From positions 1 to 5,111 of the forward strand of contig NYTO01000084.1 of the NCBI GenBank assembly GCA_002683535.1: 5,111 nt of DNA, given 5' to 3'. Of the stretch, positions 1 through 5,102 are shown piece after piece; positions within the stretch are counted from its first letter, which is position 1, and each line of letters starts with the position of its first letter. The translations under genes were made by a program, and so were the position numbers. The DNA is from SAR116 cluster bacterium (GTDB taxonomy: Bacteria > Pseudomonadota > Alphaproteobacteria > Puniceispirillales > Puniceispirillaceae). Under the pieces are notes generated by a model. It was given only the letters and a program-made list of their open reading frames with translations. It had not been told where the DNA came from and searched no databases.

Positions 1-107
1 CCAGACTTTATATCGACCCACCATAAGCGGGCATCTTCCATATCCCAGACCGGGCCTTCACCCAGTCGTGCCGGGGCAGACACCGCTCTATCAATTTTTA
101 CCGCCAT
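1..107 (-). CDS. SMP-30/gluconolactonase/LRE family protein, N-terminal fragment (runs off window)
   Basis: Reading the minus strand from an ATG at 107-105 gives 35 complete codons with no stop before the window edge. Residues 15-33 contain the segment LGEGPVWD followed by LWWVDI. This is the hallmark N-terminal strand pair of the SMP-30/gluconolactonase/LRE six-bladed beta-propeller family, and Glu17 aligns with the family's N-terminal metal-ligand glutamate. Members of the family hydrolyse sugar lactones (gluconolactone and other aldonolactones) or related esters, using a divalent metal, usually in the cytoplasm. The start is the first ATG before the conserved block. A weak purine-rich stretch (GGGG at 114-117 on the complementary strand) precedes it, so the start is probable rather than certain. 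The gene is divergent from the pirin-family gene and may share its regulatory region. Only about a tenth of the expected ~290 residues is visible, so the substrate cannot be guessed. Confidence 0.85.
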   Translation of the reverse strand, partial: MAVKIDRAVSAPARLGEGPVWDMEDARLWWVDIKS

Positions 108-204
108 TTTCTGCCCCGTTTCTGACTGCCGCCCATTCTCTTTATTAGCCGATTCTGGCACCCGTGACAGCCTAAACCGGGGATCACCTATAAATAACTT
201 CAGG

Positions 205-255
205 TTATCAGTTATGTAATTTATTGTTTATTTATTATTTTTTAGGAACTGATAA
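205..255. repeat. Widely spaced 9-bp inverted repeat in the divergent SMP-30/pirin intergenic region
   Basis: TTATCAGTT at 205-213 is exactly mirrored by AACTGATAA at 247-255. The centres are 42 bp apart, about four helical turns, and 33 nt of very AT-rich DNA (214-246) separates them. The left arm also overlaps a small ATAAC/GTTAT inverted repeat at 194-208. The arrangement would suit two operator half-sites or two sites bridged by a DNA-looping regulator. It could also form a weak AT-rich stem with a large loop. No regulator is assigned. Chance occurrence in AT-rich DNA is not excluded. Confidence 0.4.
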
Positions 256-285
256 GGTGGGCAACTCCTCATAGCCAATGCAGAA

Positions 286-291
286 GAAGGA
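286..291 (+). promoter_or_regulatory. Shine-Dalgarno site deciding the pirin start codon
   Basis: GAAGGA at 286-291 lies 7 nt before the ATG at 299. The upstream in-frame ATG at 278 has no comparable site at proper distance; its nearest purine run, AAGGTGG, is about 17 nt or more away. This favours 299 as the start. That choice also aligns the protein with E. coli YhhW residue for residue at the metal-binding positions. Confidence 0.65.
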
Positions 292-298
292 CTCGCAG

Positions 299-1003
299 AT
301 GCTGGCACATTATCAATTTGACGCTCTTGGCGGGGTCGATCACGGATGGCTGAAGGCGAAGCATCATTTCAGTTTTGCCGGCTATCATGATCCCCAGAAA
401 ATGAGCTTTGGTGAATTGCTGGTCATCAATGATGACATCATTGCGCCGCGTACCGGCTTCGACATGCATCCGCATCGCGACATGGAAATTATCACCTATG
501 TGCGACGTGGGGCCATCAGCCACAAGGACAACACGGGCAATGAAGGCCGCACGACATCTGGCAATGTTCAAGTGATGAGCGCTGGCACAGGTATTTTCCA
601 CTCCGAGTTCAATCACGAGGATGAAGACACAAATATCTATCAGATCTGGATTAAGCCGCGCAGCAGGGGCATTGCCCCGCGATGGGACACCGCCGAATTC
701 CCCCGCGCTCCGGCACATGATGCGCTGGCGCTGCTGGTATCAGGCGATGGCAACGCGCCATTGTCGATCAATCAGGACGTCCGTATCTATGCCGGCAGGA
801 TGCAGGCTGGCACCCACTTGACCCATCACATCTCCGGTCAGGCCTATCTTCTGGTATCTGATGGTTCTCTGCTGGTAGATGGCAATCTGGCAACCAAGGG
901 TGACGGCATTGCCATTTCAGACCAGCCTTCGGTCGGTTTATCTGCAGAAGAGGCGTGCGAGGTGCTGGTCATAGAGGTTCCGGGGCTGGTTTCTGCGCGC
1001 TGA
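299..1003 (+). CDS. Pirin family bicupin protein (YhhW-like)
   Basis: The 234-residue product is a complete pirin-family protein, close in length to E. coli YhhW (231). The N-terminal cupin carries HPHRDMEI around residues 56-63 and SAGTGIFHSE around 94-103. With this start the four metal ligands fall at His57, His59, His101 and Glu103, the positions I recall for YhhW. All are present, so metal binding should be intact. NHGWL-like (DHGWL), FSFAGYHDP and the YQIWIKP strand are further family signatures. The C-terminal cupin (about 135-234) lacks a metal site, as is usual. Pirins are cytoplasmic Fe-binding proteins. YhhW has quercetin 2,3-dioxygenase activity in vitro, other bacterial pirins bind central metabolic enzymes, and the physiological role is generally unclear. 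An in-frame ATG at 278 would add seven residues but lacks a ribosome binding site. The gene is divergent from the lactonase gene and convergent with the regulator, 34 bp apart. Confidence 0.95.
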   Translation: MLAHYQFDALGGVDHGWLKAKHHFSFAGYHDPQKMSFGELLVINDDIIAPRTGFDMHPHRDMEIITYVRRGAISHKDNTGNEGRTTSGNVQVMSAGTGIFHSEFNHEDEDTNIYQIWIKPRSRGIAPRWDTAEFPRAPAHDALALLVSGDGNAPLSINQDVRIYAGRMQAGTHLTHHISGQAYLLVSDGSLLVDGNLATKGDGIAISDQPSVGLSAEEACEVLVIEVPGLVSAR

Positions 1004-1037
1004 TGAATGACGGTCAGGAGGCGTCACACGCATCTGT

Positions 1038-1586
1038 CTAGCTTTTGCCGGACGCTGTCTTGTCTGCTGGAGATATAACGGGCAGGTGTGGTTCGACAGG
1101 GGCCGGGGCCGAATCAATCGCGTCATTGTTTGCAAGTATCTTGGCAAATTTGCCGACAAGCTCTCTTTCAACCATGTTCAGTTTGATCAGCTGCGCATTC
1201 ATTTCTTCGCTGGCACTGAAGCAGATGCCGCCTGTGCGGCTTGTCGTGACCCAGCCGCTTGTCTCCAGCGCCTTTACATTGCGGCGAACCGTTTCCTTGT
1301 CGAGACCGGTCAGCTCGGATATCAGCGCATATGTCAGTTTCTTGTCGTGCGTCTGCGTTGCCTCGCTGTGCAGGTACCATTGCTCGATCGTGCTGTCGAA
1401 CGACGTATCAGCCAGCTCCTCTCCGACATTCAGCAGCTGATGCCAACAGATGACCTGCAGGACCAGATATGCATTGGCAGTTCCGGCAAATTGCAGGCAA
1501 TGCTTGCTGCGGGTAATTTCAAATTCGAGAAACCGTTTCCAAATTTCAAAAAATTTGTCTTCAAGGCCAATCATCACACACACCAT
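1038..1586 (-). CDS. MarR-like winged-helix transcriptional regulator
   Basis: The 182-residue protein has a winged helix-turn-helix at about residues 83-125. The helix LTYALISELTGL is followed by the recognition helix DKETVRRNVKALETSGW and a short wing (VTTSRTGGICFS). This pattern is typical of MarR/ArsR-like regulators that bind DNA as dimers. Residues about 8-60 look mainly helical (FFEIWKRFLEFEI and NAYLVLQVICWHQLLNV), and helix 128-152 follows the wing. Both are candidate dimerisation or ligand-binding parts. The last ~25 residues are Pro/Ala-rich and probably disordered. Cysteines at 3, 30, 48 and 122 leave redox sensing possible but unproven. The antisense reading frame of similar length has no family features and is taken as a shadow. 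No Shine-Dalgarno site precedes the ATG at 1586. An alternative ATG four codons in (1574) also lacks one. The effector and regulon are unknown. The palindrome in its own promoter suggests autoregulation. Confidence 0.85.
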   Translation of the reverse strand: MVCVMIGLEDKFFEIWKRFLEFEITRSKHCLQFAGTANAYLVLQVICWHQLLNVGEELADTSFDSTIEQWYLHSEATQTHDKKLTYALISELTGLDKETVRRNVKALETSGWVTTSRTGGICFSASEEMNAQLIKLNMVERELVGKFAKILANNDAIDSAPAPVEPHLPVISPADKTASGKS

Positions 1587-1597
1587 CTCTACATTAA

Positions 1598-1626
1598 ATT
1601 ATTCCATACTGCCCAACATGGCTCAA
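1598..1626 (-). promoter_or_regulatory. Sigma70-type promoter of the winged-helix regulator
   Basis: Reading the minus strand, TTGAGC (complement of 1621-1626) and AATAAT (complement of 1598-1603) are separated by exactly 17 nt. The matches to consensus are 4/6 and 5/6. Transcription would start near 1591, only about 5 nt ahead of the ATG at 1586, which fits the absence of a Shine-Dalgarno site and suggests a leaderless or near-leaderless mRNA. The -35 lies inside the palindrome at 1620-1634. Confidence 0.6.
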
Positions 1627-1634
1627 TTTGAGCC
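1620..1634. promoter_or_regulatory. Perfect 15-bp palindrome, probable autoregulatory operator
   Basis: GGCTCAA at 1620-1626 and TTGAGCC at 1628-1634 are exact inverted copies around a single central T. The palindrome covers the -35 hexamer of the regulator gene, so a bound dimer would block RNA polymerase. A related half-site, TTTGAACC, occurs at 1660-1667, 33 bp away (about three turns), towards the divergent small ORF. The winged-helix regulator encoded directly downstream is the obvious candidate binder, by inference from position and symmetry. Confidence 0.55.
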
Positions 1635-1694
1635 GAAAGCTAGTGCTAATTTACTAAAGTTTGAACCATAGTTAATGAAACAGGTTATGAATCT

Positions 1695-1943
1695 ATGTTG
1701 GGCCGTGCACAAAACACAGACATCCAGGTCGGCGATGTAGTCATCGAGCTGACATCTGGAATGCCGTTCGAAGTCGTGAGTGAACCTTGTCTCAACGACA
1801 TAGCACATGTGCGTCTGCAATGCTGTGCTGATGATAGCCGGCATGCGAACACCCACACGAAGACCATCGCAAAATCAATGCTTCATCTCAGCTTCGCCAG
1901 GCAGGATAATTTCACGCAGAAGCAGCTGACGGGCGCACCATGA
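1695..1943 (+). CDS. Small protein of unknown function (82 aa), divergent from the regulator
   Basis: I do not recognise this protein with confidence. It starts at the only usable start codon in its open stretch (ATG 1695; the frame is closed by a stop at 1662) and ends with TGA at 1941-1943. A weak AGG at 1682-1684 lies 10 nt upstream. Residues about 10-24 read IQVGDVVIELTSGMP. The pattern VGDVV-x-L-x-SG-x-P followed by a hydrophobic pair recalls the small SH3-like barrel of DUF2158/YodC-type proteins, but the rest (LQCCADDSRH, a His/Thr-rich middle and a Gln-rich end) does not obviously match. There is no signal peptide or membrane segment; two adjacent cysteines and several histidines could bind metal. 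The codons look reasonably like those of the neighbouring genes. It is divergently placed with the winged-helix gene, 108 bp apart, a common arrangement for a regulator and its target. If it is not real, 1587-2019 is non-coding. Confidence 0.5.
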   Translation: MLGRAQNTDIQVGDVVIELTSGMPFEVVSEPCLNDIAHVRLQCCADDSRHANTHTKTIAKSMLHLSFARQDNFTQKQLTGAP

Positions 1944-2019
1944 TGCATGCGGTCCTGAACCAGAGTGCAACCTTGTCCCGAAACTGGTGACCCTGCGTGA
2001 TTGTTCTGTGCCTTGTGGC
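1944..2019. other. Short convergent intergenic spacer without clear terminator
   Basis: These 76 bases lie between the 3' ends of the small ORF (plus) and the sulfatase gene (minus). The only symmetry noted is ACCAG at 1959-1963 with CTGGT at 1984-1988, a weak 5-bp stem with a 20-nt loop and no T-run. No intrinsic terminator can be supported for either gene. Confidence 0.3.
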
Positions 2020-3564
2020 TCAGGCCAGTCTGCTTGGCCAGGGGCTGGGATCAACCGCCGCAACAAGCGATTGTGACAGACGCTGCAGCAAATCGGTCTT
2101 CACCTGCAAACTGGCGGGATCATCCCACAGATTGCAAAGCTCGCCCGGATCCGCCTGCAGATCATACAACTCACCCCACTCTACACCGTGATAGACCGTA
2201 ATCCGGTGTTCACGGGTCATCAGCGTACGCAGATTGGCTGGCGCGGTGAAGCCGGGGGTCGGTTTGTTGTCTTCATGCTCGATCATCAGCATGTCGCGCC
2301 TGGTGCCAGCAAACAGGTCATGCCCCTGAATTCCATAATAGGGCACACAGCCAGCAGCTGACAGAATAGTCGGCGCAATATCGACAGCCGAGGCCAGATC
2401 AGACCGCGTGACCTGATCGCCCGCCCGCGGGTCGGCCCAGATGAAGGGCACATTATTGATCGAACGGCGCGGGTTTGGCCCCTTCAACAACAGGTTCAGA
2501 TCGCCCAGATAATCGCCATGATCCGAGGTGAAAATCACGATGGTGTTGTCAAGCTCACCCGTTGCCTCAAGGGTTGCAATGATCTCGCCAACCGCATCGT
2601 CTATCATGGTGATCATGCCGGCAGTCAGGGCGCGTGCCTCAAGCAGCTCACGCTCACTGGCCATAAAGCTTGCCTGCTGTCTGACATTCCGTGATCCGTC
2701 GAGCATCTTGTCACGCGCGCCAAGCAGATGTGGCGGCGGGTTGCGGTGCGCCTCAAACGGCGTTTCGATCGCGAAATCTTCCGGCTTGTACATGTCCCAG
2801 TATTTGCCGGGCGGTGTGAATGGATGATGCGGGTCGGGAAAGGACACGAACGTAAAGCGCGGTGCATCAGATGGCTGTGACAGATAGGCCTTCGCCTTTT
2901 CACGAATGAAGGCAGTCGGATACAGATCTTCCGGCATTGACGTGCGCACCGCCTGCGGACAGATATAATCATGCGGCAGCTGGTTCTTCGAATCACGCAG
3001 ATCACGCCAGTCATTACGCGCATCGCGCAGCCATTGCAGATAGTGCCCACCGCACTGGTCGCCATGCAATGTCACCATATCGACATGATCAAATCCGTAG
3101 AAGGGAAGCGGTATGTCAAACAGGCCCGGCGCGTCATAATTATGCGGCTCTTCAAGATCATACCGCGCGCCATCATCCTTGTGGGCTTCGGGAAAGGCCG
3201 CATTGACCGGCGGCTGGGTTCCGCGTTGCGGCGCTCTGTCAGTCATCGGCTGGACATGGCTTTTGCCAATCAGCGCGGTGTCATATCCGGCTGCGCGCAG
3301 CACTTCGACAAAGGTGGTTTCCGATACAGGCAAATACAGCCCGTTATGCCGCAAGCCATGCACCGACGGATAGCGCCCGGTCAGAATGGACGCCCGGTTG
3401 GGCATACAAACCGGCGTAGCCACATTGAAGTTCGAAAAATTGGTGCCGCGGGCGGCCAGCGCATCAATATGCGGGGTTTTGACGACTGGATGTCCATTGC
3501 AACCAAGCCAGTCGGCACGGTGCTGATCAGTCATGATCATCAGGATATTTGGATGGTCGGTCAT
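2020..3564 (-). CDS. Cys-type sulfatase (formylglycine-dependent sulfatase/alkaline phosphatase superfamily), cytoplasmic
   Basis: The 514-residue protein is a full-length type I sulfatase. The N-terminal strand NILMIMTDQHRADWLG supplies metal ligand Asp13. The signature CMPNR at 53-57, followed by ASILTGRYPSVHG, is the C-x-P-x-R formylglycine motif, so Cys53 must be oxidised by a formylglycine-generating enzyme not encoded here. GKSH (Lys101, His103), FPDPHHPF (243-249), TSDHGDYLGD (Asp348, His349) and LLKGP (Lys361) complete the expected active site, so nothing essential is missing. The family hydrolyses sulfate esters; some Cys-type relatives cleave phosphonate monoesters or phosphodiesters. 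The C-P-S-R context and flanking sequence of choline-sulfatase BetC are absent, so that name is not justified. The N-terminus has no signal peptide, implying action on an imported substrate. The start is supported by AAGGA 10 nt upstream. It lies 209 bp downstream of the FAD oxidoreductase gene in the same orientation. The substrate is unknown. Confidence 0.96.
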   Translation of the reverse strand: MTDHPNILMIMTDQHRADWLGCNGHPVVKTPHIDALAARGTNFSNFNVATPVCMPNRASILTGRYPSVHGLRHNGLYLPVSETTFVEVLRAAGYDTALIGKSHVQPMTDRAPQRGTQPPVNAAFPEAHKDDGARYDLEEPHNYDAPGLFDIPLPFYGFDHVDMVTLHGDQCGGHYLQWLRDARNDWRDLRDSKNQLPHDYICPQAVRTSMPEDLYPTAFIREKAKAYLSQPSDAPRFTFVSFPDPHHPFTPPGKYWDMYKPEDFAIETPFEAHRNPPPHLLGARDKMLDGSRNVRQQASFMASERELLEARALTAGMITMIDDAVGEIIATLEATGELDNTIVIFTSDHGDYLGDLNLLLKGPNPRRSINNVPFIWADPRAGDQVTRSDLASAVDIAPTILSAAGCVPYYGIQGHDLFAGTRRDMLMIEHEDNKPTPGFTAPANLRTLMTREHRITVYHGVEWGELYDLQADPGELCNLWDDPASLQVKTDLLQRLSQSLVAAVDPSPWPSRLA

Positions 3565-3773
3565 GAAGCTCTTTTCCTTTGTACCCTTCTAGCCCTACAC
3601 CATGCCATGGCGGGTTTCCAGCGATCTTGCACCTGCATGTTCACCTGGCGACACAGGCCGATTTGCGGTGCCCCTTTTAGGAAAACGTCACAGGACGGAA
3701 TGCGGATCATGCCTGCGCCTTTGGTCCTTGCAAGCGGTCGCCTGACAACTGCCCGGCAGACAAAATACCTGAA
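3565..3773. other. 209-bp non-coding gap between the oxidoreductase and sulfatase genes
   Basis: No convincing gene is found on either strand; the long plus-strand open frame crossing it is an antisense shadow of the sulfatase gene. There is no strong terminator after the oxidoreductase. An 11-bp palindrome (CTGCCCGGCAG, 3749-3759) has too small a loop and no T-run. No promoter of good quality was seen: the best pair, TTGCAA and CATGAT on the minus strand at 16 nt spacing, matches 4/6 at each hexamer. The length of the gap makes a separate sulfatase promoter or a long processed operon leader equally possible. Confidence 0.4.
3575..3580 (-). promoter_or_regulatory. Shine-Dalgarno site of the sulfatase gene
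   Basis: On the minus strand AAAGGA (complement of 3575-3580) lies 10 nt before the ATG at 3564. It supports this start over the internal methionines at residues 9 and 11, which would cut into the first conserved strand. Confidence 0.6.
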
Positions 3774-5000
3774 TCAGATCACGGCGTCTTCAATGATTGG
3801 CTGTCCAGCACCGATCCGGTCATAGTGAAACGGGGTCAGATCAAGGCTGCGATAAGCGCCATATGTCAGCAATTCTGCCATCCCGCGCCCCATGGCAGGC
3901 GACTGCTGCAATCCGTGTCCGGAAAATCCGTTCAGGAAGAAAAAGTTTGGCACGTCATGATGCGGGCCGACAATCGCGTTGTGATCGAAGGTATTCATCG
4001 CGTAATGCCCGGCCCATTCACTTTGCACACGAATGGCCTCGAACTGCGGGATGCGATGCGCCAGTATTGGCCATACATGATCTTCCCAGAAAGCCTGATC
4101 CATCGTGAAGTCATAAAAATCAACGGCCGGGTCGTGCGCTGTCTGCCCCCCACATTGATAAGTGCCGCCACCATTCTCGCGCACATGAACACCGGAAGGG
4201 TCGATCGTCAGCGGCAGATCGCGGTCAAGCGGCCGTTCTGCCCTGAACAACCAAGTGAACCGCTTGCGCGGTTCGACCGGCACATCAATGCCGGCCATCG
4301 CGGCAGTGCGTGCTGCGCGTGGCCCCGAAGCATTGACCAGCTGGCCGCAGAAAACCACCTCGCCGCTGGCCAGCGTCACACTTTCGATGCGCGTGCCTGT
4401 GCTGTCACGGTTTATGGCAACAACATCATTGGTGACATATTCAACACCGCGTTCACGCGCCTGCCTGCGCCACCAGTCAAAGACCGTGCTGCCTTCCCAA
4501 TACCCTTCATCAACAAGGTTGATTGACCCTAGCTTGATATCATCAACATTATAGAACGGATAGCGCGCAGCAATGTCGTCTGGCGATAACAGCTGCGTGG
4601 CGGCACCCGCTGCCAGCTGCACCTTCTGGTTGGTGCGCAGCACGTCGGCAAAACTGTCCGTATCAGCCAGATACATATAGCCGAATGAGTGGATGGACAG
4701 GTCAGGTACACGGTCATCATTCCCCATATAGCTGCGAAAATTCTTTACGAAATCGGCCGCAAATTGCGAAATTCGTACATTCAGCGCGGTCGAGAACTGC
4801 TGACGCATGCAGGAATTGGTGTGCGAGGTGGACGCTGTCTGATAGGTCGGGTCGCGTTCGACAACCAGTACCGTGCCGTCAAAATCATCGTTATCGGACA
4901 AAAACCATGCAGCAGATGACCCCATGATCGCACCGCCGACAATGACGACATCATAGCCCGCACGCGCGGGTGTCTGGTCTGGCTGGCCTGTCTTGTGCAT
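3774..5000 (-). CDS. FAD-dependent oxidoreductase, DAO family, FOXRED1-like
   Basis: The 408-residue protein (numbering from the ATG at 5000) starts with a Rossmann dinucleotide fold. YDVVIVGGAIMGSSAAWFL has its glycines at 22, 23 and 27, and Glu48 in VLVVERD is the ribose-binding acid. STSHTNSCMRQQFS (57-70) is the family's second FAD-contacting region. NASGPRA (223-229) and the C-terminal WAGHYAMNTFDHNAIVG (329-345) and NGFSGHGLQQSP (357-368) are typical of DAO/DadA/sarcosine-oxidase-like flavoenzymes. The last block, with DLTPFHYDRI, closely recalls FOXRED1. Such enzymes oxidise secondary amines or N-substituted amino acids, passing electrons to oxygen or to the quinone pool; the substrate here is unknown. 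It is soluble, with no signal peptide or membrane helix. An in-frame ATG at 5015 would add five residues, but GGGGGA 7 nt before 5000 favours the shorter form. It is the upstream gene of a likely pair with the sulfatase. Confidence 0.95.
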   Translation of the reverse strand: MHKTGQPDQTPARAGYDVVIVGGAIMGSSAAWFLSDNDDFDGTVLVVERDPTYQTASTSHTNSCMRQQFSTALNVRISQFAADFVKNFRSYMGNDDRVPDLSIHSFGYMYLADTDSFADVLRTNQKVQLAAGAATQLLSPDDIAARYPFYNVDDIKLGSINLVDEGYWEGSTVFDWWRRQARERGVEYVTNDVVAINRDSTGTRIESVTLASGEVVFCGQLVNASGPRAARTAAMAGIDVPVEPRKRFTWLFRAERPLDRDLPLTIDPSGVHVRENGGGTYQCGGQTAHDPAVDFYDFTMDQAFWEDHVWPILAHRIPQFEAIRVQSEWAGHYAMNTFDHNAIVGPHHDVPNFFFLNGFSGHGLQQSPAMGRGMAELLTYGAYRSLDLTPFHYDRIGAGQPIIEDAVI

Positions 5001-5007
5001 CGTCTCT

Positions 5008-5013
5008 TCCCCC
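5008..5013 (-). promoter_or_regulatory. Shine-Dalgarno-like site choosing the oxidoreductase start
   Basis: GGGGGA on the minus strand (complement of 5008-5013) is 7 nt ahead of the ATG at 5000. It overlaps the alternative ATG at 5015, which itself has only a poor GTGG before it. Confidence 0.5.
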
Positions 5014-5025
5014 ATGGACCACAGA

Positions 5026-5041
5026 AACCCGTTACCGGGTT
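5026..5041. repeat. Inverted repeat just upstream of the oxidoreductase gene
   Basis: AACCCG at 5026-5031 and CGGGTT at 5036-5041 are exact inverted copies with a 4-nt TTAC loop. In the transcript this would form a compact GC-containing stem-loop in the 5' leader, ending 12 nt from the ribosome-binding stretch. It could act as an operator or as an mRNA structure affecting translation or stability. No T-run follows, so a terminator is unlikely. Confidence 0.45.
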
Positions 5042-5053
5042 ACATGATTACGA

Positions 5054-5065
5054 GATCAATTGATC
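5054..5065. promoter_or_regulatory. Perfect 12-bp palindrome, candidate operator of the oxidoreductase gene
   Basis: GATCAATTGATC at 5054-5065 is a perfect palindrome. If the promoter at 5074-5102 is correct, it lies immediately after the transcription start (about +2 to +13), a classic repressor position. The binding regulator is not encoded in the visible window as far as can be told; the sequence differs from the GGCTCAA-type palindrome of the winged-helix gene. Confidence 0.45.
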
Positions 5066-5073
5066 AGGCGGAT

Positions 5074-5102
5074 ATTATCAGCTGCCCCTACAGGTCTGTC
5101 TC
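5074..5102 (-). promoter_or_regulatory. Candidate sigma70-type promoter of the oxidoreductase gene
   Basis: Reading the minus strand, GAGACA (complement of 5097-5102) and GATAAT (complement of 5074-5079) are separated by 17 nt and match consensus at 4/6 and 5/6. The start point would be near 5067, giving a leader of about 67 nt that contains both inverted repeats described at 5026-5065. Confidence 0.45.

Larger units (their letters stand above)
108..298. promoter_or_regulatory. Divergent intergenic region between the SMP-30 and pirin genes
   Basis: No gene is visible in these 191 bases. The part nearest the pirin gene (about 189-255) is strikingly AT-rich compared with the flanking coding DNA. 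It contains TATTAT at 233-238, a good -10 hexamer for the plus strand but without a clear -35 at the usual spacing. A second candidate is GTGACA at 164-169 with TATAAA at 189-194, although its 19-nt spacer is long. On the minus strand, CTGTCA and TAATAA 17 nt apart (within about 142-170) could serve the SMP-30 gene. All three promoter guesses are weak. What is firm is that both genes must start from here, since they are divergent. Confidence 0.4.

Noticed and set aside
1008..1026. TGACG...CGTCA inverted repeat between the convergent pirin and regulator genes as a terminator
   Set aside because: The stem is only 5 bp with a 9-nt loop, and no T-run follows on either strand.
1086..1631. 181-codon plus-strand open frame opposite the regulator
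   Set aside because: It has no family signature, whereas the minus-strand frame contains a clear winged helix and a promoter at the right place.
1623..1856. 77-codon minus-strand open frame between the regulator and the small ORF
   Set aside because: No domain pattern was seen and it would run through the regulator's own promoter and palindrome; the plus-strand 82-aa frame looks more protein-like.
2020..3564. Naming the sulfatase as choline-sulfatase BetC
   Set aside because: The active-site context CMPNR and the surrounding sequence differ from BetC, and no betaine genes are in the window.
3749..3759. 11-bp palindrome after the oxidoreductase gene as a terminator
   Set aside because: The loop would be a single base if fully paired and there is no T-run; it is likely chance symmetry in GC-rich DNA.
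2971..3825. 284-codon open frame on the plus strand
   Set aside because: It is antisense to the well-supported sulfatase gene, shows no recognisable domain, and its length is explained by codon bias of the opposite strand.
3825..4526. 233-codon plus-strand open frame opposite the oxidoreductase
   Set aside because: It is a shadow of the oxidoreductase gene, whose conserved motifs span the same bases.
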